DNA of 64,000 bases, from assembly GCA_951799405.1 (NCBI GenBank), contig OX637342.1, positions 18,461,298 to 18,525,297 on the forward strand, read 5' to 3'. The notes under the pieces were generated by a model that saw only the letters and a list, made by a program, of their open reading frames with translations, was not told the DNA's origin and made no database searches. Of this stretch, positions 19,801-29,637 are shown piece after piece. Each line of letters opens with the position of its first letter. The first letter of the stretch is position 1. The stretch is from Agapetus fuscipes (taxonomy: Eukaryota > Arthropoda > Insecta > Trichoptera > Glossosomatidae). Both the position numbers and the translations under genes were made by a program.

Positions 19801-20206
19801 TTAGACCGATTTTCTTTCTTCTTTTCTTTATTCTTTCCCACCTCTATGGTGGTTGGCCACTTAGTCTGGAGAGCACCTCCCGAACAGTCTCAGTAGTAAC
19901 ATCTCGAATTTAGGCCTTAAGTCATATGTTAAGACGCTCAGAATCACTTTGCATTTTTGTTTGTAAAATTAAAATCCTCGAGCCCTAAACCCCACGGCCA
20001 TAATCTTTTAGTGATTTCTGAGCCTCCTTTGCTTTGTGTAAACACTTGGGAAAGTGTAGCTTCACGGGAGGGCCTTCTGCCACTCGCATCTCACATAACT
20101 TTTGCATGCGAGTCCTGTGACACATCCCCGGATGGGATGGATATACAGGGCGTGGGTCAGTGGAGGGGAGACTGACCCCTGAGAGAAGGTGGTTTGGTGA
20201 ATAGAG

Positions 20207-20883
20207 TACCACTCTCCATAGGAGGTAAGCTAATCCAGCCTTCTGATTCGGTAAGACTTCTAGGAGTCTTACTGGATCGTAACCTGACACTGGATAGGCA
20301 AATAGATGCCACAATAGCTTCTTCTTTTTTTTCGCTTCGCCAAATAAAGGCAATAAGAAAATGTCTGCCGTCAGATGCGGTTAAGACCCTGGTGAGTGCG
20401 TTTGTGATGTCTTGGATTGACTATTGCTCGACGCTTTATAGTGGTCAGCCGAAGAAACAGTTTAATCGCTTTCAATCTGTGTTGAATTCGGCAGCAAGAC
20501 TCATATTCGGGATTCCCAAATTCGCTCACATCACCCCGCTGTTAAAAAAACTTCATTGGCTTCGTTTCCCGGAGAGGGTGGTCTTCCGTGTTTGTTTAAT
20601 GGTATATAAAGCCATCAATGGCTTGGCCCCACCTTATCTGGCTGATATGATTTCACCTGTTGAAATGGGTGTTAGGAGGCAGACACTCAGATCTGCGGGT
20701 GATAGAGTAGTCAATTTGGTTCAGCCGCGCCGTCAGATTCGTACAAACTTCGGAGACCGCGCTTTCCGTGTTGCGGGGCCGGTGGAGTGGAACAGACTGC
20801 CACCCGGAGTGAAGAACTCCAAATCTGTGGGTGTATTTCGAGGAGCACTCAAGGCACACTTGTTTAGAAAGTCTTATCCATGA
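20207..20883 (+). pseudogene. LINE C reverse transcriptase, C-terminal half
   Basis: Continues the LINE C frame directly after the duplicated target bases: SVRLLGVLLDRNLTLD, SWIDYCSTLYSGQP, LLKKLHWLRFPERVVFRV and the terminal NFGDRAFRVAGPVEWNRLP. The frame is open to a TGA at 20881. The coding halves of LINE C thus look intact apart from the insertion and the 5' truncation. Confidence 0.85.
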
Positions 20884-20895
20884 TCGGAGAGGGCC

Positions 20896-21248
20896 TGGCG
20901 AAGTTTTTGAGGTCCGTGAGGATCTTGTAGAAGTTAGGTCATTTGTTTTGCTGGTTCTTGAAGGTAGGTTGTTAAATAAAATTTAGATTGTTAAATTTTA
21001 TTTGAGATTTATTTGGATTTTTACGATATAAATTTGGAAGACAATTTTGTGTTGTTTTACTTTGACAGACAAGAAGGAAGTGAGAAAAAACAGTGCATGA
21101 AACTTAATAAAGACAAAATTACAGTAATACCAACTCTTAGGAATATAAATTGTTGGTTGTTACCTACCACTTAAATGCTAACAAAAAAGGTTATCTGAAA
21201 TGCATATAGATGGCAATGCCTTATTTTTTCCATGTCAAAATATTTGAC
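20896..21248 (-). repeat. 3' LTR of BEL/Pao element E
   Basis: 353 bp. By eye it differs from the 5' LTR by two substitutions and one single-base indel, about 99% identity. In element orientation it starts TGTCAAATATT and ends TTCGCCA, giving TG...CA ends. Confidence 0.92.
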
Positions 21249-22091
21249 ATACTGGGGGACTCCCAAAGAGATTGATTCGTTATCTGAATTAATCGATCGA
21301 ATGACTTTATTTATTGAAAATATTACAATTGATAGTCAAGTAGAAAATGGACTGTAATGGATTGATGGTCACAAATGTGACATATGAATTTAAGTTTATA
21401 TAATACTTCCCTTAAAATGTATAAGAAAAAAATAGAGAAGTTGTTACATATTAAATCAATAGAGTGGTACTTGTACAAATGATGTTACTGAACTAAGTCA
21501 ATAAATAGTTGAACTGTTAAACAAGTAGTTTGATTTCTCAAATTTACATTGATGTGAGACATTGATTTATTTAGACATTGACTTGTGTAAGTACAATGCT
21601 GATTGAAAACAGTATGTTATTACAAATTGTATTAACATTGAATGAACTTGAAGGTTATAACTTCTGAATAATAATATTATTCATAACATTGATTCTTAAG
21701 TAAACATAGTAATACCTAACATGTAAATTACATTAATGTTGTGACATTTATTAGAAATGTTGGTGATGTATATCATCATATTATGTTACACACTATTATG
21801 CAAGTTACAAGAATTTATTAGAAAATGTTGTAAAGTCTTAACTAATTGATGTATATAACCATATTATGTTACACAATATTATGTTAGCTTGAGTTCTATA
21901 GTGGAAATGATATATCAGATAGATATGAAATGACATTTATTAGCAATTGTTGTAAAGTCTTAACTAATTGATGTATATGACCTATTAATTAGACACATAT
22001 TATATTTAGCTTGAGTGATACACTTCAACTGAAAGAACATGCGGAGAAAAAGAGAACATAGGAGAAGGTGAGCTCAGTTAATACAGAGATA
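21249..22091 (-). other. Element E 3' untranslated region with imperfect repeats
   Basis: 843 AT-rich bases between the polyprotein stop and the 3' LTR. An imperfect unit of about 130 bp around AAAGTCTTAACTAATTGATG recurs (about 21830 and 21955, with a weaker copy upstream). No purine-rich tract is obvious next to the LTR. Confidence 0.7.
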
Positions 22092-25000
22092 TTAGAGTGG
22101 CTGTGGCGTAGGTAGAGGACATATTTTCTGGATTGATCTTTTGACAATTCCAGATTCAGTTCTGATAGATACCACTCGAGTGAGACCGTCGGTTCCATTG
22201 TGCAATTGGACTACCCTGCCTAAGTTCCATTTCAGAGGAGGTGTTGAGTCTTCCTTGAGAATGACTAAATCATCTTTTTTAACAGATGACGTGTTTGACT
22301 GGGTCCATTTGCTGCGAGTCTGAAGAGAATTCAAGTAATCGCTGGACCATCGGTTCCAAAAGCTCTGTAACATTTGTGTTAGTAATTGATAACGATTGAG
22401 AGCATTGGTGTGAATTGTATGCAGATTGGGTTCAGGAAGAGAGAGTAGTGGTGCCCCTATTAAAAAATGACCAGGTGTCAATGGGAGATAATCCGTTGGG
22501 TCATTGGATAATTGTGATATGGGTCTGGAATTTAAACATGCTTCTATTTGAGTTAAAATGGTATACATCTCTTCAAAGTTGAGAATGTGATTTCCAATTG
22601 ATTTTAAGAGCAATGTTTTAGTGCTTTTTACTCCACTTTCCCATAATCCTCCTTGATGAGGACTTCTGGGAGGTATAAAGTGCCACGTTATTCCTTCTGC
22701 TGATGCCCAATCATGCACTGAACTGTTTTGCAGCTTCAGTTGTTCCTGAAATGATTTTATTTCGGATTTGGCACCAACAAAATTGGTGCCATTGTCAGAG
22801 TAAATGTGTAATGGTTTACCCCTACGAGCAATGAATCTTTTAAAGCAGTTCAGAAAAGAATTGGTGCTCAAATCTGACACCAGTTCTAAATGAATCGCTT
22901 TTGTTGAAAAACAAATGAATACGGCTATATAGCTCTTATAGATTGTTTTGCTTCTGGGATTCCTGTCTCTGGACTGGAGCGGCCCAGCGTAGTCAATTCC
23001 AACGACGCTAAATGGTCGTGATGGATTGACTCTGGTGGAAGGCAGTTGGCCCATTAATTGGGTCGCAGTTTTTGGACTATACCTGAAACATACAGTACAT
23101 TCCTTAATTATTTTTTTTACTAGACTGCGCGCGGAAATTATCCAATATTCCCAGCGAATGAATGCAAGTAAAGATTGAGTTCCCGTGTGAAGCATTTTAC
23201 GATGGTAATACTTCACAATGAGATGAGTTAGTGGATGTTTGGAGTCCAGTATGAGAGGATGTTTGTTATCCTCTGAAATCATAGCATGATTCAATCTTCC
23301 TCCAACTCTTAATAGGTTGTTGGAATCAATAAACGGATCTAATGATATTAGTTTACTGCCGTTTGGCACTTGGTGGTGTTTCTGCAGTTTTGCTATGTCG
23401 GATGCGAAGCTATCTGATTGTGATACTCTCACCAAGGAGGTGATTGCAGTCTTTATTTCTATTGTAGTTAGAGGTCCACGTATCCTTGTTTTAAACCGTA
23501 ACATATAGGCAGTGACTCTAAACAATCTTGAAAATGTAGAAAACCTGTGGAAAATGAAACCATCATTGGGAGATTCAGTAGCAAGAAAGATTTTTTTAAC
23601 TGTTCTTGTTTCTGGAATGTTAGCCATTTGTAATGGCGATGAATTTGGCCAATTGGAGATTGGTTGCGTTAACCATTCCGGACCATTCCACCATAATGTT
23701 TCAGTTCTTAATTCTGTAGGATCTAATCCTCTTGAAATTAAGTCCGCAGGGTTGTCCTTTGACTTAACATGGCCCCATTTGGCAGATACTGAGATACCTT
23801 GTATTTCAGCAACTCGATTGGCCACGAACTGCGTCCAACGGTATGGTTGGCCTGTAATCCATGCCAGTGCTATGCTTGAGTCAGTCCAAAGGTAAGCTTG
23901 GCTTAACTTTATATTGATGGTGTCGATGACACGCTTATATAAGTTTGATAACAATAATGACGCACACAATTCTAAGCGAGGTAAGCATATTTTCTTCAAA
24001 GGAGCAAACTTTGATTTTGCACAAAGTAAATGAGAAGAATATTTATCGCTAGAGGGATTATAAGTTACTAGATAGAGGCAAGCTCCATAAGCCTTTTCAG
24101 ATGCGTCTGAAAACCCATGAATAGTTATCGTGGGGTTAACGCATGTTGACAATACATGTCGTTCCCTCTTAATAGACTCCGTTAGGTTGAATTGGTTGGA
24201 AAATTTAATCCATTCATCCTTGGTGTTGGTTGACAATTCATCATCCCAACCTAGAGACTCTTGCCATAATCGTTGCATAAATATTTTTGTTGTTATAACA
24301 ATTGGTGCTAACAAACCCAGCGGATCAAAAATCTTTGATACCATTGATAGAATGGAGCGTTTGGTGATGGCGTTACAACAATCGATTTTTAGATTGAAAT
24401 TGAATACGTCGTTAGTAGGTTGCCATTGTAAACCCAATGTTTTTGAACAGTCTGGATTACCAAATGTTACTTGATTGTATTCCTGCTTAGGTTCAGGAAA
24501 GTTTGTAATCCATTTGCGCAGTGACATGCCAGCGTCTTGAAATATTTGAAGTAACAGAACTTGAAGAGATTCTAATGTTTGTAAATCGTCGTGGCCTGTT
24601 ATTAGGTCATCAACATACATGTCTGTTTTTATTATATTTGAAGCTAATGGATGCTGTTCAGCATTTAACTGAGATAGTTGTATAATACATCGTGTTGCTA
24701 AATATGGTGCTGATGCAGTGCCATAAGTTACCGTATTTAATTGGTATTCCTCAATTAATCTCGTTTTTTTATTTCTCCAAAGAATTCTTTGCAGTTTACT
24801 TTCATCGGGCGCTACTTTTATTTGCCGGTACATCTTTTCAACATCGGCAGTCATTACCCATTTATGGGTACGAAATCTTAGGAGGATACTAAAAATATCA
24901 TGTTGGACTGTGGGTCCTACCATGAGAATGTCATTGAGGGAGAGCCCAGACGTTGTTTTTGAGCTCCCGTTAAATACTACACGTAATTTAGTAGTGGTAG

Positions 25001-27083
25001 AATTTTCCTTCATCACTGCGTGATGAGGAAAATAAAACGGATTATATCCACTTGGTGTATGTGCGATGGACATGTGCCCCAACTGAATATACTCTTCTAT
25101 GAACTGGTCGTAGAGTTCAGCATGGTGTGAATTATGACTCAGTTTCCTTTCAATGCTTATTAAACATTTTAAAGCTTTATTGTATGATTCACCCAAAACA
25201 TTTGGATCAGTTTTAAAACCCAATTGAACTTGAAACCTCCCATCTTCAACCCGAGTGGTAGTTGAAGAGAACAGTTCTTCAAATGCCTGTTCCTCTAAGG
25301 ATAAGTGTGTGGGTTCGTTACAAATTGATTCTACCTTCCAAAACTTCTCCACTGCCTTGGATAGTGCAATAGTCCCTCTGCTGGCTGAGTCCGACGTCCT
25401 CTGGAGAGATGTTGCGACAGTGGTAAGCATGGAGATTAAAGGAGCCTGCAAGGGTGCTTGCCCTGCAGCTAAATATCCCAGTTTGGAATGAAAATAATTG
25501 ATGTTTCCTTGTTTTACTGATGGTTTGTCCGTACGCAGGATCCTCCAGAAGACGTCCGCTCCCAACAGCATTGAGACTGGAGCAGCAGTGGAGAAGTTCG
25601 GATCTGCTAGACGCTTCCTCGGAAAAGGAACTGCAACCCTGAAACAGTTTTGAGGGGTGTCTGAGGTTATTGATTTAACAACTAGACATGAAACATTCAA
25701 TTTATAATTGGTGGTTCGTGAGGCAAAAAGTGTTTTAGTTGCTTCAGTAATTGCAACAGTGGTTTGATGGATCCCTTTAATCGGTGAATTGATTTTTGAT
25801 ATTGGTAATCCTAGTTCTAATGCAAGGCTCTTAGTGATAAAATTAGCCTGTGATCCGTTATCCAGAATGGCTCTAACTGGAACCTTGAGTCCATTCTTTC
25901 CAATAATGTTAACGATGGCAGTTGTTAACAATGATTCATCTGCCATTTTGGTAGCAGTAAGTGCTACTTGTGGTGATTCCATATGCAACATGGAGTGATG
26001 TTTCTTATTGCAGTGCATACAGGTGAACTTTGAGTAACAGTTGTTGTTTTGATGACCTTTGGTCAAGCAATTTTTGCACATGTTATGCTCACGAACAAAT
26101 TTATTTCGTTCGTTAATTAATAATTTTTGGAACCTGTGACATTTGTCTAATCTGTGGTTCTCCCTGCATAAGATACATGCATGTTTACTAGCTACAAGTA
26201 CCTTCTTGGTACTTGTTTTGTACATAGGTGTGACATGTTGAGCAGCTATTTCCAAATGCTGTGCTTTGTCATTGACAAACGCAATAAATTCGGTTAATGA
26301 ACCAGAACCCATCCGTTCCCATTCTGCCACCATGGTGTGGTCAAAATGTTTTATAAAATGATAAATTAGGAGAGTATCCCAATTATGTGTTTGTATCCCT
26401 AAGGCCTTGATAGCGCTTAAGTTTGCTGTCAAGGCATCTGCAAAATATATCAATTGATTGACACTATTTGGTATCACTTTTAATTTATAAATCTGGTCAA
26501 GATGAGCTTTCAAAATCAGTGAGGTATTTTCAAAACGTTTTTTCAGCAACTGTAACGCTGCTTGGTAGTTGTCGTCGGACAACTGAAATTGTTCAACAAC
26601 CGTCGCAGCCCTTCCCGTTAATGCGCCTTTGAGGTGCATGAATTTTTCTATGCTGCTAAGTTTTTGGTTTGAATCAACTAGAGCAATAAAAGTGTCTCTA
26701 AATGTGATCCAGTTATCATAATTCCCACTGAATTTGGGAATTTCAAGGCGCTCTAATTGAATGTTCTGCACATGGTTGTGCGGAGCACTTGTAGAATTGA
26801 TAGGTTGCATTTTTTTTAATAAACTTTCGTAGGTAGCTATTAAAGTCATAATTTTGTGCTCCACCTTCTGCCCACGTGCAATTAATGGCTCATCATTAGC
26901 AAATTGCGCACAATCTTGATCATACAAATTATTAAATCTATGAGCTAGATTTTTTAGTTGTTCCAGCTTCACTTCCAGGAATATGCCTTCCTGGTAGTCC
27001 GCGCTGGTACCCTGAGTTGGCTCGGTGTCAAACACCTTCAGACGTGCTGGCATGGTTTGCACCCATGCCGCAAATGAAGTCAT
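22092..27083 (-). CDS. BEL/Pao gag-pol polyprotein
   Basis: 1,663 residues, no stop or frameshift. Domains in order: Gag of the DUF1759 type (LEIPKFSGNYDNW, about residues 110-290); Cys/His knuckles (CKNCLTKGHQNNNC, about 300-370); a retropepsin-like protease with ILDNGSQANF near 406; a Pao-type reverse transcriptase with MYVDDL near 821; RNase H with GFSDASEKAYG near 989; an HHCC zinc-binding domain near 1290-1330; and an integrase with its D, D and E near 1361 (GIDYAGP), 1428 (SDNGTNF) and 1479 (WESG). A DUF5641-like C-terminus follows. All catalytic motifs I can check are present. It makes the particle and enzymes for reverse transcription and integration. Confidence 0.95.
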   Translation of the reverse strand: MTSFAAWVQTMPARLKVFDTEPTQGTSADYQEGIFLEVKLEQLKNLAHRFNNLYDQDCAQFANDEPLIARGQKVEHKIMTLIATYESLLKKMQPINSTSAPHNHVQNIQLERLEIPKFSGNYDNWITFRDTFIALVDSNQKLSSIEKFMHLKGALTGRAATVVEQFQLSDDNYQAALQLLKKRFENTSLILKAHLDQIYKLKVIPNSVNQLIYFADALTANLSAIKALGIQTHNWDTLLIYHFIKHFDHTMVAEWERMGSGSLTEFIAFVNDKAQHLEIAAQHVTPMYKTSTKKVLVASKHACILCRENHRLDKCHRFQKLLINERNKFVREHNMCKNCLTKGHQNNNCYSKFTCMHCNKKHHSMLHMESPQVALTATKMADESLLTTAIVNIIGKNGLKVPVRAILDNGSQANFITKSLALELGLPISKINSPIKGIHQTTVAITEATKTLFASRTTNYKLNVSCLVVKSITSDTPQNCFRVAVPFPRKRLADPNFSTAAPVSMLLGADVFWRILRTDKPSVKQGNINYFHSKLGYLAAGQAPLQAPLISMLTTVATSLQRTSDSASRGTIALSKAVEKFWKVESICNEPTHLSLEEQAFEELFSSTTTRVEDGRFQVQLGFKTDPNVLGESYNKALKCLISIERKLSHNSHHAELYDQFIEEYIQLGHMSIAHTPSGYNPFYFPHHAVMKENSTTTKLRVVFNGSSKTTSGLSLNDILMVGPTVQHDIFSILLRFRTHKWVMTADVEKMYRQIKVAPDESKLQRILWRNKKTRLIEEYQLNTVTYGTASAPYLATRCIIQLSQLNAEQHPLASNIIKTDMYVDDLITGHDDLQTLESLQVLLLQIFQDAGMSLRKWITNFPEPKQEYNQVTFGNPDCSKTLGLQWQPTNDVFNFNLKIDCCNAITKRSILSMVSKIFDPLGLLAPIVITTKIFMQRLWQESLGWDDELSTNTKDEWIKFSNQFNLTESIKRERHVLSTCVNPTITIHGFSDASEKAYGACLYLVTYNPSSDKYSSHLLCAKSKFAPLKKICLPRLELCASLLLSNLYKRVIDTINIKLSQAYLWTDSSIALAWITGQPYRWTQFVANRVAEIQGISVSAKWGHVKSKDNPADLISRGLDPTELRTETLWWNGPEWLTQPISNWPNSSPLQMANIPETRTVKKIFLATESPNDGFIFHRFSTFSRLFRVTAYMLRFKTRIRGPLTTIEIKTAITSLVRVSQSDSFASDIAKLQKHHQVPNGSKLISLDPFIDSNNLLRVGGRLNHAMISEDNKHPLILDSKHPLTHLIVKYYHRKMLHTGTQSLLAFIRWEYWIISARSLVKKIIKECTVCFRYSPKTATQLMGQLPSTRVNPSRPFSVVGIDYAGPLQSRDRNPRSKTIYKSYIAVFICFSTKAIHLELVSDLSTNSFLNCFKRFIARRGKPLHIYSDNGTNFVGAKSEIKSFQEQLKLQNSSVHDWASAEGITWHFIPPRSPHQGGLWESGVKSTKTLLLKSIGNHILNFEEMYTILTQIEACLNSRPISQLSNDPTDYLPLTPGHFLIGAPLLSLPEPNLHTIHTNALNRYQLLTQMLQSFWNRWSSDYLNSLQTRSKWTQSNTSSVKKDDLVILKEDSTPPLKWNLGRVVQLHNGTDGLTRVVSIRTESGIVKRSIQKICPLPTPQPL

Positions 27084-27119
27084 TTTTAAAGTGATCTAAA
27101 TTGACTTATCTGTTTGAAG

Positions 27120-27570
27120 ATGGTGGATGTTGCTCCTCAGCTGCACGATTTGTGTCGTGCCTTGTGATCAGCGTCCGAAATCCAGAATCCTAGCGTGCGG
27201 GATCCTGGCGTTGTTGTGTTCGGGATATCCTAGCGTGCGGGATATCCTGACGGTTGGGTGCTGCGCCTCTGTTACACGAACTTGTGCCGTGCGTTGAGTC
27301 GATCAGCTCCGCAATCCAGAATCCTAGCGTGCGGGATCCTGGCGTTGGTGTGTTCGGGATATCCTAGCGTGCGGGATATCCTGACGGTTGGGTGCTGCGC
27401 CTCTGTTACACGAACTTGTGCCGTGCGTTGAGTCGATCAGCTCCGCAATCCAGAATCCTAGCGTGCGGGATCCTGGCGTTGGTGTGTTCGGGATATCCTA
27501 GCGTGCGGGATATCCTGAGATGGTGGTTGGGTGCTGCCTCAGCTGCTCGGACTTGTGCCGCGCCTAGAGT
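27120..27570 (-). repeat. 134-bp tandem repeats in the element E leader
   Basis: The phrase TCCAGAATCCTAGCGTGCGG starts at 27181, 27315 and 27449, an exact 134-bp period over about 2.8 units. Each unit carries near-palindromic GGGATATCCTAGCGTG and GGGATATCC boxes. It lies between the 5' LTR and the polyprotein start, where promoter, insulator or packaging signals might be. Confidence 0.9.
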
Positions 27571-27730
27571 TGGTCAGCATCCGAATTTTTACGTACTTTT
27601 TGAAAAATACGGCTTCCTTCCTGCTGTGGTGAAACGTGGATTTACGCATCCATCATCCATCCGACAAGATTGATCTTGATGGCTTATGCGATGTCTGATG
27701 CGCTCCTGGTCACGTGTACTCACGCAGATG

Positions 27731-27748
27731 TCCGGTGATGATGGACCA
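27731..27748 (-). other. Candidate primer-binding site of element E
   Basis: On the minus strand TGGTCCATCATCACCGGA follows directly after the CA end of the 5' LTR. The leading TGG would pair with a tRNA CCA end. I could not name the tRNA. Confidence 0.5.
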
Positions 27749-28102
27749 TGGCGAAGTTTTTGAGGTCCGTGAGGATCTTGTAGAAGTAAGGTCATTTGTT
27801 TTGCTGGTTCTTGAAGGTAGGTTGTTAAATAAAATTTAGATTGTTAAATTTTATTTGAGATTTATTTGGATTTTTACGATATAAATTTGGAAGACAATTT
27901 TGTGTTGTTTTACTTTGACAGACAAGAAGGAAGTGAGAAAAAACAGTGCATGAAACTTAATAAAGACAAAATTACAGTAATACCAACTCTTAGGAATATA
28001 AATTGTTGGTTGTTACCTACCACTTAAATGCTAACAAAAAAGGTTATCTGAAATGCATATAGATGACAATGCCTTTATTTTTTCCATGTCAAAATATTTG
28101 AC
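27749..28102 (-). repeat. 5' LTR of BEL/Pao element E
   Basis: 354 bp, near-identical to 20896-21248. In element orientation this is the transcription-initiating copy. Its outermost base differs from the 3' LTR (GTCAAAT preceded by A instead of T). Confidence 0.92.
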
Positions 28103-28186
28103 TTGAGGTGTGACACACACAAAAACGGCGCTCTCTTATCATGTGTAATTTAAAATAAATCAGCCTGTTATTATTATTATTATTAA
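28103..28186 (+). repeat. LINE C 3' end with (TTA)n tail
   Basis: TTGAGGTGTGACACACAC with AAAACGGCGCTC directly continues the LINE C 3' UTR cut at 20895. It matches the uncut relative at 40420-40452. It is also the tail shared with SINE-2. Confidence 0.85.
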
Positions 28187-28256
28187 ACGGGAAATCACCC
28201 CCTCGGAAAAAAACGCGGGAAGAAGTTGCACCGTTTATGTGGCTTAGCTACGTCAC
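28187..28256. repeat. SINE-1 pieces next to the LINE C tail
   Basis: AAACGGGAAATCAC (28187-28199) fits the minus-strand SINE-1 broken at 13233. The next bases (ACGCGGGAAGAAGTTGCAC) fit a plus-strand SINE-1 end. The first piece is too short to be certain. Confidence 0.45.
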
Positions 28257-28685
28257 TTCAAAGCTATCATCAAAAGAACTCGGTGGGATTAAAACATCAG
28301 CCTTGTTTTATTTTAAATTCGATGATATTCAAATTTACATAACAATTCATGTAATCTGCTCAAATTCGGACATTTTTTTATTTAAAAAAACATCGCAGGA
28401 AATGAAGATCTATAGGTACAAAATGAGAAAAATAATATAAAACGAAACCTTAGGTTACATTTCGTAAATGTGAGTCTGATACTCCGCCTCGAGTATAAAA
28501 CGTAACGTATAATCTCATGTCGAAAAGTATATGAAAACTTAATCACTCTCCAAGAGCGCTGTCGTGTATTCTATACATTTTCAATTTACACAATCGAGAT
28601 GAAATTTTCGCCATGTTTTATAAACTTGACATACTGAATTCATAAATATTCCAAGAGTAAAAGTTAACGGTTCCATGATGGAACG
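28257..28685. other. No recognisable gene
   Basis: AT-rich; a 67-residue frame at 28237-28440 has no family features. Confidence 0.4.
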
Positions 28686-28689
28686 ACAC

Positions 28690-29395
28690 AGTGACAGAAC
28701 GAAACATGATGGTACATCACATGACAAAACATCACAGGAAAGTATATCACAATAAGAAAAAATCGCAGGACAAAACATCAAATGATAGAACATCGCATAC
28801 CTTACACAAAACATACCATAAAGGGCACATGACAAAATATCACATATTCTGTTTAGGGTATGTGATGTTTTGTCATGTGATGTACTGTCATGTTTCGTTC
28901 TGTCACGTGTCGGTATTTTATGTATCGTTATGTCATGTGACCTTCTTTCGTGTGTCGTTGTGTCACGTATAGTTATGTCATGTGTCGTTTTGTCACATGT
29001 TCTGTTTAGGGTATGTGATGTTCTATCATGTGATGTACTGTCATTGGGATTTTCTGCCATATTTTGTTTTATCATGTGTCGTTTGATCACGTGATGTTCT
29101 GTCATGTGATGTTCTGTCATTTGTCGTTCTGTCATGTGTCGGTATGTCATGTTTCGTTATGTAATGTGACGTTCTGTCGTGTGTTGTTGTGTCACGCATA
29201 GTTATGTCGTGTGTCGTTTTGTCACATGCTCTGTTTAGGGTGAGTGATGCTTTGTCATGTGTCGTTCTGTCATGTGTCGGTATATCACGTTTAGTTATGT
29301 CATGTGTCGTTTTGTCACATGCTCTGTTTAGGGTGAGTGATGCTTTGTCATGTGTGGTTCTGGCATGCGTCGTTATGTCATGTGTCGTTTTGTCA
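28690..29395. repeat. Minisatellite with an orientation switch
   Basis: Degenerate 10-15-bp units of the TGTCATGTGTCGTT type. From 28690 to about 28848 they run in one orientation (ACAAAACATCACA...), and from 28860 onward in the other. The phrase CTGTTTAGGGT recurs at 28849, 29002, 29231 and 29324, giving a loose higher-order unit. The open frame across it encodes only Met/Thr/His-rich repeats and is not a gene. Confidence 0.9.
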
Positions 29396-29637
29396 CTGCC
29401 GTTTTATCCTGTTACGAAAGCTCACTTCGCGACCTGTAAAAGGCTGGGAAAAGTTTCGTCTCGCCCAGTTCATACATCAATCATTTCATTCCCACAGCCT
29501 CAGTACCAACAATAATATATTCTCGCATGTGTATGTGAAAGCAGAATCATAAACTCGTGCTGAAAACCGCAAATATGAAGTGAATGGAATGATGAAAGGA
29601 GACCATGTACGGAAGAACTGATTTCCAGGAAAGAAGT

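Larger units (their letters stand above)
14227..20194 (+). mobile_element. LINE D, full-length R1-clade retrotransposon
   Basis: A 5,968-bp insertion flanked by TGGTGAATAGAG at 14215-14226 and 20195-20206 (12-bp duplication). It has a 637-bp 5' UTR, ORF1, ORF2 and a 394-bp 3' UTR without a poly(A) tail. GC content is clearly higher than in the neighbours. Both frames are open, so the copy may be recent and competent. Confidence 0.9.
20896..28102 (-). mobile_element. BEL/Pao LTR retrotransposon E, apparently complete
   Basis: 7.2 kb, in minus orientation, inserted in the 3' UTR of LINE C. It has two near-identical LTRs, a primer-binding-site-like TGG just inside the 5' LTR, a tandem-repeat leader, one open polyprotein and a long 3' untranslated region. 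No env-like frame is seen. A target-site duplication is not evident (GGGCC before, TTGAG after). Confidence 0.92.
13234..28186 (+). mobile_element. LINE C, L2/CR1-like, 5'-truncated, split by LINE D and BEL element E
   Basis: Pieces: 13234-14226 (N-terminal half of the polymerase), 20195-20895 (C-terminal half plus start of the 3' UTR) and 28103-28186 (rest of the 3' UTR and a (TTA)n tail). Each junction is consistent with insertion into one continuous LINE. A shorter relative at 39779-40480 shows the uninterrupted 3' end. No endonuclease domain remains. Confidence 0.85.

Noticed and set aside
28581..29150. 189-residue open frame rich in Met, Thr, His and Arg
   Set aside because: It is the translation of the ATGACA-type minisatellite; the residues simply repeat the DNA units.
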